A DNA stretch of 64,000 nt, taken from Syngnathus acus (lineage: Eukaryota; Chordata; Actinopteri; Syngnathiformes; Syngnathidae). The notes under the pieces were generated by a model. That model saw nothing but the letters and a program-made list of their open reading frames with translations. It had not been told where the DNA came from and did no database searches. Where the stretch lies: positions 14,387,501-14,451,500 of the forward strand of contig NC_051094.1 in the NCBI RefSeq assembly GCF_901709675.1, given 5' to 3'. Below are positions 1 through 16,092 of this stretch, piece after piece. The position numbers and the translations under genes were made by a program. Each line of letters opens with the position of its first letter. Positions within the stretch are counted from its first letter, which is position 1.

Positions 1-574
1 TCATTGAAGTGATGGACCTCTTTGCCCACATCTTCCTCTTTAATGCAAGTGCGCTCCTGCCGCTTCGGACGAATAGCTTCACTGATGTCTGCAAAACAAG
101 ACAAACGCATATGAAAGTTACAGTTGAAAAAAAACTGGTTTAAGTCAAAGTCCCAATGTTTTGTCACACACACACATCTGGGTGTGGTGAAATTTGTCCT
201 CTGCATTTACCCCATACCCGTGTGATTTTGATCCATTCCCTGGGGGAGAGTGAGCAGCAGTGGTGGTGATGCGCTCGGGAATCATTTTGTGATCTAACGC
301 CCCAATTCCAACCCAAACAAACAAACACATATGAAAGTTACAGTTGAAGAGAAACTGGTCAAACCTATACTAGGACATTTTTAATCTGCCCATCACACAT
401 GATTTTGATTGAATTCTACTAAACATAAATACTGGAAGAGGATTCACAACAGAAACTAGACGTGTACTAACCTGCTCTGCGTAACACAACATAAGGCTGC
501 AGCCAAAGATGTTCCAGTTGTCGACGACTACGGTCCTTTTCCTTCACGTACTTTGCTGAGGTCCTTGCAGACAT
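1..574 (-). CDS. C2H2 zinc-finger gene, left tandem copy (partial)
   Basis: Partial minus-strand gene that runs off the left edge. Two coding pieces are visible: 472..574, which starts at the ATG (572-574) and encodes 34 codons plus one base (MSARTSAKYVKEKDRS...), and 1..88, which starts DISEAIRPKRP and continues out of the window. Donor (CAG|GTTAGT) and acceptor (TTTTGCAG|AC) are clean and keep frame. The sequence is nearly identical to the complete copy at 3329-5147, so the missing part is expected to hold an acidic linker and an array of C2H2 fingers. No zinc finger is visible in the window part. A 7-nt leader precedes the ATG after an acceptor at about 581, so a 5' noncoding exon is expected further right; a matching donor lies at 1358/1359. 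Probably a nuclear DNA-binding protein, by family. Exact identity unknown. Confidence 0.72.
163..318. repeat. SINE-like interspersed repeat in zinc-finger intron
   Basis: Sequence from the CACACACACATCTGGGTGTGG tract through GAAATTTGTCCTCTGCATTTACCCC to the GGGGGAGAGTGAGCAGCAG block. This wording is familiar from a very abundant short repeat in percomorph fish. The same insert is at 4736-4892, so it was present before the gene duplicated. Family name not assigned. Confidence 0.55.
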
Positions 575-775
575 TTTCACACTGCAATCACAACACTTGT
601 TCAATGATGTTTGCCTAATAAAAGTGTATCTAGGGCAACGGCGAGCGACCCATTTTTTAAAGTAATGGAATATAGGTTATCCCGTATTTTTGCATTAGTA
701 TTTTGTGTTGTGCTAGATCAGAGGCGCCAAACTCATTTCACATTGTTGGCCACACACGGCCTCGGTAGACTTTTG

Positions 776-954
776 CTTTCCCGCCTTTTCTGGACAGTAC
801 AAAACTTTGTTCCCTGGAGAGTGGGCGTTGTTGTTTCATCAGCTGTAGTACCACGTGTACTGACCGCCATTAAACAACCCAAGATCTGCCAATAACAAAC
901 CAACTGTAATTCCGCATCTTTGTTCATCGACGGACATCTCAAACAACACGCAAC
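776..954 (+). mobile_element. LTR-like repeat fragment (copy 1)
   Basis: Segment from CTTTCCCGCCTTTTC to AACAACACGCAAC. It matches 5349-5532 (by gene duplication) and, more distantly, 25301-25490, which lies outside the duplication. That makes it a dispersed repeat, not part of the gene. In this copy the TATA-like motif is TACAAAA and the later signal AATAAC, both decayed. It sits in the predicted 5' intron of the zinc-finger gene. Confidence 0.5.
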
Positions 955-1358
955 GGATGTCAACTTCAACTTGTTTTGTTTACAACGTGAACTTAAACTA
1001 ACCCAATACACAAAACGACAGATCGGACCTGTTTTAGCAAACGTAATTACGCGTTACCATCTGGTGGCATTGAGATTTAAAATCGGGAGCATGCCTGCCT
1101 GCAACCATCGCTGCTAATCCTCGACTTTGAGTTTTTCCACAGTACAGTATTACTCTTGGTACAGGCAAGAACCAGCACGTGATGATGGCTCATTTGAGAT
1201 CGAACATTCGTCGAGGATAATCAAGTTAGATATCATAAAGTTAGCACTGTTCTTAAGTATCATGCTAGTGAAAGCGGCCCGCACTTCTGTACTGCAAGCA
1301 AGCAGTACTACAAATAAAGTTGCAAACATGATAACTTAGGCCCATTGTCGTAACTTAC

Positions 1359-1500
1359 CTCTTTCGTCGCTACGGTTGTCGTGTAGCTAATGTTACTGAT
1401 TCGCCACAAAAGTTGCGTGTTTATCTGATGCAGCCGCTCCCGTTTGAGATTTTATACCAAGCGCCGTTTTGTTGTCGTCCCTTTACTTCCTGCTACGTAG
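1359..1500 (-). other. Predicted 5' noncoding exon, left zinc-finger copy
   Basis: On the minus strand a good donor (GAAAGAG|GTAAGTT) ends a possible exon at 1359. The ATG exon has an acceptor (GTGATTGCAG) only 7 nt before its ATG, so a spliced leader exon is required. The exon start is a guess. The same donor is present in the right copy at 5938. Confidence 0.4.
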
Positions 1501-1595
1501 CGATGATGTCATTTGAGTGTGGTCCCGGGCGCCCTCTAGCGAAAGACCGTGGGACTTTTAATGTTGTTGCCCAGCAAACAAACCAAGGTGGCATG

Positions 1596-2679
1596 CAAAA
1601 ACCTTTCAGCTGCTTATGCGTCATTGGTGCCAGATTCAATAATTTTTATTAGCCAAGTTTGAGCATGCCAAACAAGGAATTTGACTTCGGTACATGTCAG
1701 CCTCTGTTCAACATTTAACAACACACAGGACAATTGCGAAAATTAAAAAATATTCTCCAACATCCCCTGATCTTAAATTCCCAGGAGGGCAAGGAAAACT
1801 CAAAACTAATTTTAGGGGAAATGAGAAACCTTGAGACCACAGATGGGAGGATCCCTCTTCCAGGATGTCAAGGCTGCAATGGATGCAGAGAGGACACATC
1901 GTGGATGAAGCCTTGAAGCTTTCCATCCACGTGCTTCACAGAAAGTTAATCTTGTGAGATTTCATACGCACACTGACGGCCAAAGCCTTCATGGTCAAAA
2001 TTAGGTCTGGTATTTGTATATGTGATGTTTGATAATTTTGAGGTTAATGTCGTGGTATCAAATGAACTAATAATATGCTGCTGTTTATGATACTTACCTT
2101 ACCTGTGTCAAAAAATGTTGGGAATTACTCATCTCCTGGATCTCCATTTCTTAAGCCTTAAGAATACACATAATGCGTGTCGTCATTCGTCATCGTTTAA
2201 TATACCACATAATTCCATATGATTCCACATTCATATTTTGTCATTCAGAATTTCTACACAAATTGCGGAATTGTCATTCCGTATAATTCACTCATTTTAT
2301 TTAATGATTCCATGGCATTCCACATGCTTTTGTATTTTGTCATTCAGCATTTCTACACAAATTGCTTCATCTATTTTTACTGCAAAATGATAGGAATTGG
2401 CCTCAATTTTGGAGGAGAGTTTAAATCATTGTGGAGCTCAGATATGCCGTATCAGGCCGCTTTTTGATTGGTTAGCTTTTTCCGGTGCAGAGCGCAGGGT
2501 TGAATCGCCACACAAGCGCAAGAAGAACAAAAAATGTCTTGCTTGCTTCTTATTGGTCTTCCTAACAAGTCTTGACAAATATGGGGCAAAATCCTAAACG
2601 TGATCATGAAATGCTGAACAAAACTAAACCCTAAACACTGATACAAACTAAGCAACTTGCCTCGAATATGAATTAAATG
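1596..2679. other. Intergenic, no gene recognised
   Basis: AT-rich sequence between the duplicated block and the MITE at 2680. Short open frames on both strands show no family resemblance. Apart from the about 100-bp tandem repeat at 2215-2371 I see nothing specific. Confidence 0.6.
2215..2371. repeat. Two-unit tandem repeat, about 100 bp period
   Basis: The phrase TATTTTGTCATTCAGNATTT followed by CTACACAAATTG occurs at 2234 and again at 2333, each preceded by an ATTCCACAT tract. This is a local duplication with no coding sense. Confidence 0.6.
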
Positions 2680-3178
2680 TACCGTTTTTTTCCATGTATA
2701 ATGCGCCCCCATGTATAATACGCACCCTAAAAATGGCATGTTGATGCTGGAAAAAAGCCTGTACACATGTATAATACGCACCCAAATTTTGACTCCTACT
2801 TAAGTCCGTAAAGGTAAAATTATTTCAGAAAAAAGATCATCTTTGGGAACAACCGGATGTTATTCTGCCGGTCAGTATCACTGCGCATGCGCGAGCAAAC
2901 TCAATAGCGAAGAAATGTTTCGGATTTGTGTAGGGTACATTGTGACAGGGAACGAGCAGGTGATCGAGCAAGCGTCTGATACGAGAGCATTGTGTTCGTA
3001 TGGAGCGTGTTTGAAGTGAACAGCAGAGAAGAAAGCGCATCTGTAATGGCGGCCTCCGTATGATAACCGGATTAAAAAAATAATAATAATAAATAAAAAA
3101 AATTGGACCCATGTATAATGCGCCACCCCAGATTTTAGGACAATAAATTTTGCGCATTATACATGGAAAAAAACGGTA
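2680..3178. mobile_element. Non-autonomous DNA transposon (MITE) with 27-bp TIRs
   Basis: A perfect 27-bp inverted terminal repeat lies at 2680-2706 and 3152-3178 (outer end TACCGTTTTTTTCC, inner end ATAATGCGC). Extra copies of CATGTATAATRCGC lie inside near both ends. No transposase frame; about 500 bp long. The outer bases give TA at both ends, compatible with a TA target, but I cannot assign a superfamily with certainty. The terminal pattern resembles that of the elements at 44678 and 46904. Confidence 0.75.
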
Positions 3179-3328
3179 TTTACTGTTAAAAACCACAACC
3201 AAAACCAAAATTAACACTGTATAATAAAAACTACAAAGATCTCCAGAAGCCAGTTAACAATAGCATCATCGATGCAAACACTCATGAAGTCTGCTTAAAT
3301 AGAAGGTGAAACCTTCACGGATCATTGC

Positions 3329-5147
3329 TCAATTCCCCAACACACTCGGAATTCTCAATAGAGACTCTTTGGCAAGTGATTGAGCAGGCAACAGAGTTAG
3401 GTGTGGGCTACTGTGTGCTTGATTAAGCTTACCTTGTGAGAGAATTTTTGGCCACAAACTGAGCATGAAAAAGGTTTCTCGCCAGTGTGGATTCTTGTGT
3501 GACTTTTTAAGTGTCCCTTTTGACAGAATTTCTGGCCACAAACTGAGCATAAAAGGTTTCTCACCAGTGTGGGTTCTTGTGTGCATGATTAAGTTTCGCT
3601 TTTCACTGAATTCTTGGCCACAAACTGAGCATGAAAAAGGTTTCTCACCAGTGTGGATTCTTGTGTGCCTTTTTAAGTGTCCCTTATGGCTGAATTTCTG
3701 GCCACAAACTGAGCATGAAAAAGGTTTCTCACCAGTGTGGGTTCTTGTATGAAGTGTTAGACTTCCCTTCACTGAAAATCTTTGGCCACAAACTGAGCAG
3801 GAAAAAGGTTTCTCACCAGTGTGGGTTCTTGTGTGCATGATTAAGCTTGCCTTGTGAGAGAATTTTTGGCCACAAACTGAGCATGAAAAAGGTTCCTCGC
3901 CAGTGTGGATTCTTGTGTGACCTTTTAAGTGTCCCTTTTGACAGAATTTCTGGCCACAAACTGAGCATAAAAAAGGTTTCTCACCAGTGTGGGTTCTTGT
4001 GTGCCTTTTTAAGTTTTGCTTTTGACTGAATTTTTGGCCACAAACTGAGCATGAAAAAGGTTTCTCACCAGTGTGGATTCTTGTGTGCCTACTTAAATTT
4101 TGCCTCCTAGAGAATTTTTGGCCACAAACTGAGCAGGAAAGGTTTTTCTCTCTTGTGTGCATTTTCATGTGTCGTTTCAAAACACTGTTATTAGCACAAC
4201 ATTTCCCACACTGAGAACATTGCCTGTGTTTGTTTTGAGACTCATCATCATCATCATCAGCAGCAGGAACATGTGACGACACATCTAATCTATCTAATGG
4301 TGGAGCTGCTTGTGATCCTCCACAGTGATATCCATCACCTTCTCTGGTCATTGTTTGACTTGAGCTGCAGCTTGGAGGCTCCGCCCCTACGCTCACCTCC
4401 TGTTGACCCTCATCTAAACTCTTCACAGGAACACCATTCAATGGCATCTTGCAGGTATCCTCCTCCTCCTTCTCTTTAATGTCACAGGACTCCTCAGCCT
4501 CCTCTTTACGACAAGGCCGCTCCGGCTCTTCTTCCTCTTTTATGGTGCAAAGAAACTTCTGCTCCATTTGTTCATTGAAGTGATGGACCTCTTTGCCCAC
4601 ATCTTCCTCTTTAATGCAAGTGCGCTCCGGCCGCTTCGGACGAATAGCTTCACTGATGTCTGCAAAACAAGACAAACACATATGAAAGTTACAGTTGAAA
4701 AAAAAACTGGTTTAAGTCAAAGTCCCAATGTTTTGTCACACACACACATCTGGGTGTGGTGAAATTTGTCCTCTGCATTTACCCCCATACCCGTGTGATT
4801 TTGATCCATTCCCTGGGGGAGAGTGAGCAGCAGTGGTGGTGATGCGCTCGGGAATCATTTTGTGATCTAACGCCCCAATTCCAACCCAAACAAACAAACA
4901 CATATGAAAGTTACAGTTGAAGAGAAACTGGTCAAACCTATACTAGGACATTTTTAATCTGCCCATCACACATGATTTTGATTGAATTCTACTAAACATA
5001 AATACTGGAAGAGGATTCACAACAGAAACTAGACGTGTACTAACCTGCTCTGCGTAACACAACATTAGGCTGCAGCCAAAGATGTTCCAGTTGTCGACGA
5101 CTACGGTCCTTTTCCTTCACGTATTTTGCTGAGGTCCTTGCAGACAT
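3329..5147 (-). CDS. C2H2 zinc-finger protein, right tandem copy, C-terminus frameshifted
   Basis: Complete minus-strand gene: exons 5045..5147 and 3329..4659, joined in phase 1, 477 residues. Residues 1-34 come from the ATG exon. Residues 35-180 form an acidic, Glu/Lys-rich linker with SLDEGQQE and a DDDDDE run. About 180-400 hold eight C2H2 fingers of 28-residue period (CSVCGQKFS...H-x3-H, linkers TGEKPF). There is no KRAB box. Such proteins bind DNA in the nucleus; the target is unknown. At 3551-3554 there are four A where sister repeats have six. This 2-bp loss shifts the frame, so the last about 70 residues are unrelated to fingers. In the other frame two further fingers and a stop at 3397-3399 remain readable. 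It could be a natural truncated allele, an early pseudogene or an assembly error. Start chosen because exon 1 is shared with the left copy. Confidence 0.8.
4736..4892. repeat. SINE-like interspersed repeat in zinc-finger intron (right copy)
   Basis: Same insert as at 163-318, in the intron 4660-5044. It differs by one extra C in the ACCCC run and a few substitutions. Confidence 0.55.
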
Positions 5148-5348
5148 TTTCACACTGCAATCACAACACTTGTTCAATGATGTTTGGCTAATAAAAGTGT
5201 ATCTAGGGTAACGGCGAGCGACCCATTTGTTAAAGTAATGGAATATAGGTTATCCCGTATTTTTGCATTAGTATTTTGTGTTGTGCTAGATCAGAGGCGC
5301 CAAACTCATTTCACATTGTTGGCCACACACGGCCTAGGTAGACTTTTG

Positions 5349-5532
5349 CTTTCCCGCCTTTTCTGGACAGTACAAAACTTTGTTCCCTGGAGAGTGGGCG
5401 TTGTTGTTTCATCAGCTGTAGTACCACGTGTACTGACCGCCATTAAACAACCCAAGATCTTGCCAATAACGAACCAACTGTAACCCCACATCTTTGTTTG
5501 TTCAGCGACGGACATCTCAAACAACACGCAAC
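5349..5532 (+). mobile_element. LTR-like repeat fragment (copy 2)
   Basis: Duplicate of 776-954. It shares the CCATTAAACAACCCAAGATC and GACATCTCAAACAACACGCA tracts with the better preserved copy at 25301-25490. Confidence 0.5.
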
Positions 5533-5937
5533 GGATGTCAACTTCAACTGGTTTTGTTTACAACGTGAGCTTAAACTAACCCAATACACAAAACGACACA
5601 TCGGACCTGTTTTAGCAAACGTGCTTACGCGTTACCATCTGGTGGCATTGAGATTTAAAAGCGGGAGCATGCCTGCCTGCAAGCATCACTGCTAATCCTC
5701 GACTTTGAGTTTTTCCACAGTACAGTATTACTCTTGGTACAGGCAAGAACCAGCACGTGATGATGGCTCATTTGAGATCGAACATTCGTCGAGGATAATC
5801 AAGTTAGATATCATAAAGTTAGCACTGTTCTTAAGTATCATGCTAGTGAAAGCGGCCCGCACTTCTGTACTGCAACCAAGCAGTCCAACAAACAACGTTG
5901 CAAACATGATAACTTGGGTTCCATTGTCGTAACTTAC

Positions 5938-6100
5938 CTCTTTCGTCGTTGCGGTCGTCGTGTAGCTGATCTGATTCACCACATAAATTGCGTGTTTCTC
6001 TGATGCAGCCGAATGGAAGGCGACACACTTCCGTTTGAGTTTTTATACCAAGCGCGGTTTTGTTGTCGTCGCTTTATTTCCTGTCACGTACTGACGATGT
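5938..6100 (-). other. Predicted 5' noncoding exon, right zinc-finger copy
   Basis: Minus-strand donor CTCTTTCG... read as GAAAGAG|GTAAGTT at 5938/5937. It would splice to the acceptor at 5155 that precedes the ATG exon by 7 nt. Upstream sequence near 6085-6135 (ACGTACTGACGATGTCATTTG and a CTCF-like GCCCTCTAGCG) may be the promoter. Exon start not determined. Confidence 0.4.
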
Positions 6101-6180
6101 CATTTGAGTGAGGTCCCTGCTGCCCTCTAGCGAAGGACCGTGGGATGTTTATTGTTGTTGTTGCCCAGCAAACAAGCCGA

Positions 6181-6639
6181 ATGGAAGGCGATACGGCTCC
6201 TCTTCCGCAAAATGGGAATGCTGCATTTACGTACACTTAGAAGTATCCGACTTTCTTTGTCTGGGTTCATTCATTCAGACATTCATTCGTTCAATCATAT
6301 CGACTCAAAACAATTCTACAGCAGTGGTCTTCACTTTCTTATCAAATGTAATGATTTGACCTAACGTGAGTCATTCAGCATAAAGTATGATTGACTGGCT
6401 TTGTTTGCGTTCAAGTAAAACAATGTTAAAGTCGACAAATCAAGTGTAATACAGCGACATACATCTGATTTGCGTCTTTTTTTTTTTTTTTTTTTTTACA
6501 AATGTATTGAATGCCATATGTTAAATCCAAAGAATCTGGCGTTGAATTATTTATTAGCATTTTAACTCCATGTAAAAATCACGAGGTTGTTGTCATGGAT
6601 GTATATTTGTTTAGTAGTGTTGTACGGTTGGGCACTCGC
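6181..6639. other. Intergenic, no gene recognised
   Basis: AT-rich spacer with a poly-T run near 6478-6497. Nothing else identifiable. Confidence 0.55.
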
Positions 6640-6802
6640 TATCTGTCAATAATATGCACGCATGCGCATACACCCAAAGCCAGCAGCTGAACCTTGTGTC
6701 AAAACATAGGGGGAAATCGGCAGCGGGCAGCAGATCTGGGGCTAGCTTAAATTTGCGTGGGAGTGTTTATAAAACCAGAGTTATCAATAACGCACACATA
6801 CC
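6640..6802 (+). promoter_or_regulatory. ube2g1: ube2g1 promoter / 5'UTR region
   Basis: The region just before the ube2g1 ATG (6803) contains an NRF1-type tract (GCACGCATGCGCATACAC, 6656-6674), common in TATA-less housekeeping promoters. Transcription start not determined. Confidence 0.45.
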
Positions 6803-9036
<2,234 letters not shown>

Positions 9037-9589
9037 AAGCGTTGTGAAGTCCAGGGTAAGAATGAAAAAATGTTAGTTACTTTTTTTTTTGTTTTGTTTG
9101 TAGTTAAATTGATTCTCCCTCGATTGTGCCATTTAAAACTAATCGTCGCTCGATGAAAACCATGTCATGCTTCACGTTTTGTAAAACTTAGAGGTGGGCA
9201 CTCTGTCCCAGGGACGGAACGGTCCATCTGACCTGGACAGATGCCCATTTTGCCGACAAAGGACAGGGGAGGAGAAATTTTAATTTAAAAAAGGACGGAC
9301 TGAGGACTGACATAAGTGGGTTTTCACCCATCCCTGTAATCCTCTCCCAAGGGCCATTCCGACTGATCGTTTTAGCACACCAATGTGGAAGTCTGCCAAA
9401 GATAGGGGTTTCCATTTCTCGCATGTGTCGTACATTCAGACCGAATGTGAATGTTAAAATAAAAAATACAAGTTTGGTTCTTAATGCTGGAAGTGGCAAA
9501 GGAGACTGAATTCAAGTGTTTTTTCTAAAACCCCATTTATGAGAGAACATTGACAGTAATACAATCAACTCTTTTCAGTTAGAGTCTAA

Positions 9590-9919
9590 CAGGGGTGTCA
9601 AACTCATTTTTTTCGCGGGCCACATTGTAGTCATAGCTTCTTTCGGAGGGCCATTATGACTGTCAACCCAAATAAATGTATGAGCACCTCACATTATATA
9701 CAGTAAAAGCTACAAAACAAACTGACAAATAACTCGTTTTCAAATCATACGAGTAAAAACTGGTCAAATATTTAAAAAAAAAAAAGATATTATTAAAAGT
9801 GAAGACAATTTGCAATTCTAGTCATGACACACAAATTTGATGCACAATTTGTCTTCGCGGGCCACATAAAATGATGTGGCGGGCCGGATCTGGCCCCCGG
9901 GCCTTGAGTTTGACACCTG
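9590..9919. mobile_element. hAT-type non-autonomous transposon
   Basis: Termini CAGGGGTGTCAAACTCATTT (left, from 9590) and the inverse of CAGGTGTCAAACTCAAGG (right, ending 9919). Inside are the usual GCGGGCCACA blocks. This is the common vertebrate/teleost hAT short-element architecture. No transposase and no clear 8-bp target duplication, so it is old. It sits in the ube2g1 intron between the stop exon and the 3'UTR exon. Confidence 0.7.
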
Positions 9920-10072
9920 TGATTTAGAGCCTTCAATCAATCACATGTTTTGGAATGAGGGAGGAAACCAGAGTTCCAAGTTTTTATAATTAAAAATATG
10001 ACATGTAAAATCCTTGTGTGATGTAACTAAGGACATGATTGTAATTTGTCTTCCCCCCCTCCCCACTTTAAG

Positions 10073-11610
10073 GAAAAACCTCCAGAGGGAAATGTTCCGA
10101 CTTGTTTTGCAAGACAAAAGGACTTGGTTGACCTTCAACCTGGTTTCTGCAATCGGTTGTCGTTTGTCACAAGAAGAGCAAATTTGAGAACACTACCAGC
10201 GAAATTCCCTTTCTTCCTACCTGGAATTGTATATTTAATTTTATTTATTTTGGAAAACTAATGATGTAAAATATGTCACTACTGTAAATGAACTTGCTTT
10301 TTTTAATCCGCTGCTGAACAGTTTCTACTTTATACGACCAGGTTTCTTATGCAATTTAGTGGTGGATTGAGTCGAACAAATGAAATCCTTTACGTCACTC
10401 CCTTGCCCAATCAGCTACATACTGTACAAGTCAGCCCATCATAAATGTGATTGTGGTTTTCAACACCGTCATTGATTCTCTGTTGCCTTTTATTGGCTTA
10501 ACTTCTTTTAAAAAGCGATCATATTTTTTGTGGCACTTAAACACGTTTCTTTTTTTTTTTGCCACCTACTAGCGTTTGCTATCTATGCGAGGGTCTAGCA
10601 ATGGCTCAAACGTGCATGATCCCTTTAAACTCTCTTGTTGCAATTTGTTGTGGTGAACGGAATGGCTTACTCTGCTTTGGGAGCCACCATCCCCTCATAT
10701 ATTGACTTTCACATGCATGGTGAACATTAACACGAGGTTTGTGCCAACTTCTCAGGATTAAACTTGTAATGTTGCAATTAGCAATTGGTGGGATGGACTT
10801 CCTCATGGCCGTTCTTAGTCAATTAAGATTTCTTTCAACTACCGCAACCAAAAACGATCCATAGAGGAAGGTGGAGAAAGGTCTTCAAGCTGTGATAATT
10901 CTTGTGCGTTTTGCTGTGACATCTGAATTTACCTCAATTTGGTTGTCGAGTTCTCAATGCGGGGATGTTTCGGGGCTCCATTGTTGACTCGGATTAGCTG
11001 TTAGTATGTTGTTGCACATCGGGTGTTCTCTGTGGGTAATATGTTTCATATTTGTTTGAGTTTAGAAATGCTGATGACTGTAGGGAGATTGACAGGTTAA
11101 ACCTTCCATCTTCATTTTATTCCCGGTGCACATTTAGCCAACATGTATCACGTTAAGGTTAGGATCTGGGCTGTTTTTTTTTTTCTCGTGTGAAGTTGAC
11201 ACAAACACTTTTTGTCATTGGATAAAGACACCATCCTGTTTACTCCTTTTACTTAGAAAACAAAAACAAAACTGCTGTTTCCCCCTAAATAATAAACTTG
11301 CCAATGACTAAGCCATGGCATCAATACCAATATGAACTGATTTTTAACACATCCAAGCAGAATTGAATGAGTTGATCATGTCACTGCTGTCAATGTTTTA
11401 CGTCAGAATTTTCTGACCTACTCCGACCGGTGTTCACTGTATTTGCACAGATTTGGTGCGTCCTTCAAATGTCATCAAGCAATACGTGTAGAAAATGGTG
11501 TCCAGGTAATCCACCCTCTAACGTTGCTACTACTTGTTTTGTTTTCCATTTTGTGTCAATGCAATGTATATTGGACATGATGCTCAATAAAATATGTAAA
11601 ATGAGTGTTT
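10073..11610 (+). other. ube2g1: ube2g1 3'UTR exon and poly(A) signal
   Basis: A pyrimidine-rich acceptor (CTTCCCCCCCTCCCCACTTTAAG) ends at 10072. It pairs with the donor CAGG|GTAAGA at 9056, giving a UTR exon like that of mammalian UBE2G1. A canonical AATAAA is at 11586-11591, so cleavage is expected near 11,605. Short open frames inside are not coding. Confidence 0.65.
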
Positions 11611-12295
11611 TTTCTTGAAACCTTTGGATGAGGCTTTGCCTTGCATTATTCCTAGTACTGTTGAAAAAGAGAAACAATTCGTTCAACTGTAAACATTGCA
11701 TTGTCATTTCCAACACTTGACAAAATAACTCGTAGAATAGATTAGTAGCAAGTGTGAGACTTTGACATACAGGTAGGAGGTTTTCCCCCCACGCTAGCAA
11801 TATTTTCAAGAAAAATGTTATTCAAGATGTTATTTGTCAGTAATTTTATGTCTCAATATTGCAGGATATCAACTCAAATACCATTTTCAATATTATTGTG
11901 ATTATTTGTGTTACAAATGTTGATGCTTTGCAAGATGATGCAATGACGTCTGGGGGGAATGCAGGACTATAAACTGGGTATTAATATTTTCTATTCAATC
12001 ATATTTCAATTTTAATTTGAAACGACATTGAATGTGTTTTAGTTACTAACTTCTTTATTCTGGGACTAAAAATAGTTTCTGATTTTGCCAATGCAATTAA
12101 ATGCTGAAAATCCTTTCAAAACTATTCTCAACAAGCAAATTCCTAGTATGTCACAATAGAGCTTGTTTAAATGTACTTTCAGATTAATAGCATAGATTAT
12201 TACGTGATGCCCTATTACATAGTTATTGAGCACGCGTTTACACTTGGTTAATGTTAGCATAGCCTCGTGAATCAGCAAGCAGTCATTTTGTGAGG
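11611..12295. other. ube2g1-rad9b intergenic region
   Basis: AT-rich spacer of about 0.7 kb that must contain the rad9b promoter. A CRE-like TGACGTCTG lies at 11944-11952. No other clear element. Confidence 0.5.
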
Positions 12296-15880
<3,585 letters not shown>

Positions 15881-16073
15881 TGGTCATCTGGACTTACTTA
15901 CATCTGGACTTACTTTGTCTACTTGTTCACAGTCCTCATTTATCTAATTCTTAAGAGGATGTATTGGGTTATTTATTGCATCTGTAATTCAAATCATTTA
16001 ACAGGAAAATGAAATGTTTAGCATATGAGTTGGTCTGCAAATGAATTGCATCAGTCATTTCATACAAGAGAAT

Positions 16074-16092
16074 AATAAATACTATCTTTATT
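16074..16092. terminator. Facing poly(A) signals of rad9b and pptc7
   Basis: AATAAA on the plus strand (16074-16079) and AATAAA on the minus strand (16087-16092, seen as TTTATT) face each other with 7 bp between them. rad9b reads in from the left, 194 bp after its stop. pptc7 reads in from the right, about 1.76 kb after its stop. Cleavage 10-30 bp past each signal would make the two transcripts overlap at their ends. Confidence 0.6.

Larger units (their letters stand above)
1..1595. repeat. Tandem segmental duplication, left copy
   Basis: This stretch aligns almost base for base with 4571-6180 (offset about 4,573 bp). It covers the start of the finger exon, the intron with its SINE-like insert, the ATG exon, the upstream intron and the promoter-side sequence. 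Differences are scattered substitutions and small indels, so the duplication is fairly recent. Similarity fades after the tract GCCCTCTAGCGAA and the GTTGTTGCCCAGCAAACAA tract near 1,585. Confidence 0.85.
4571..6180. repeat. Tandem segmental duplication, right copy
   Basis: Counterpart of 1-1595. It keeps the same exon-intron borders, the SINE-like insert and the LTR-like fragment. A short extra piece near 6007-6028 (CCGAATGGAAGGCGACACA) recurs at 6177-6196, which suggests a small local duplication within this copy only. Confidence 0.85.

Noticed and set aside
3465-4140. Regular 84-bp repeats resembling a CRISPR-like array
   Set aside because: The period is the 28-codon C2H2 finger repeat on the minus strand; a eukaryotic coding sequence, not an array.
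611-5483. Similar open frames of about 95 codons at 611-895 and 5184-5483
   Set aside because: They are alike only because the whole region is duplicated, and they run through the decayed hAT and LTR-like repeats in the zinc-finger 5' intron; no family resemblance.
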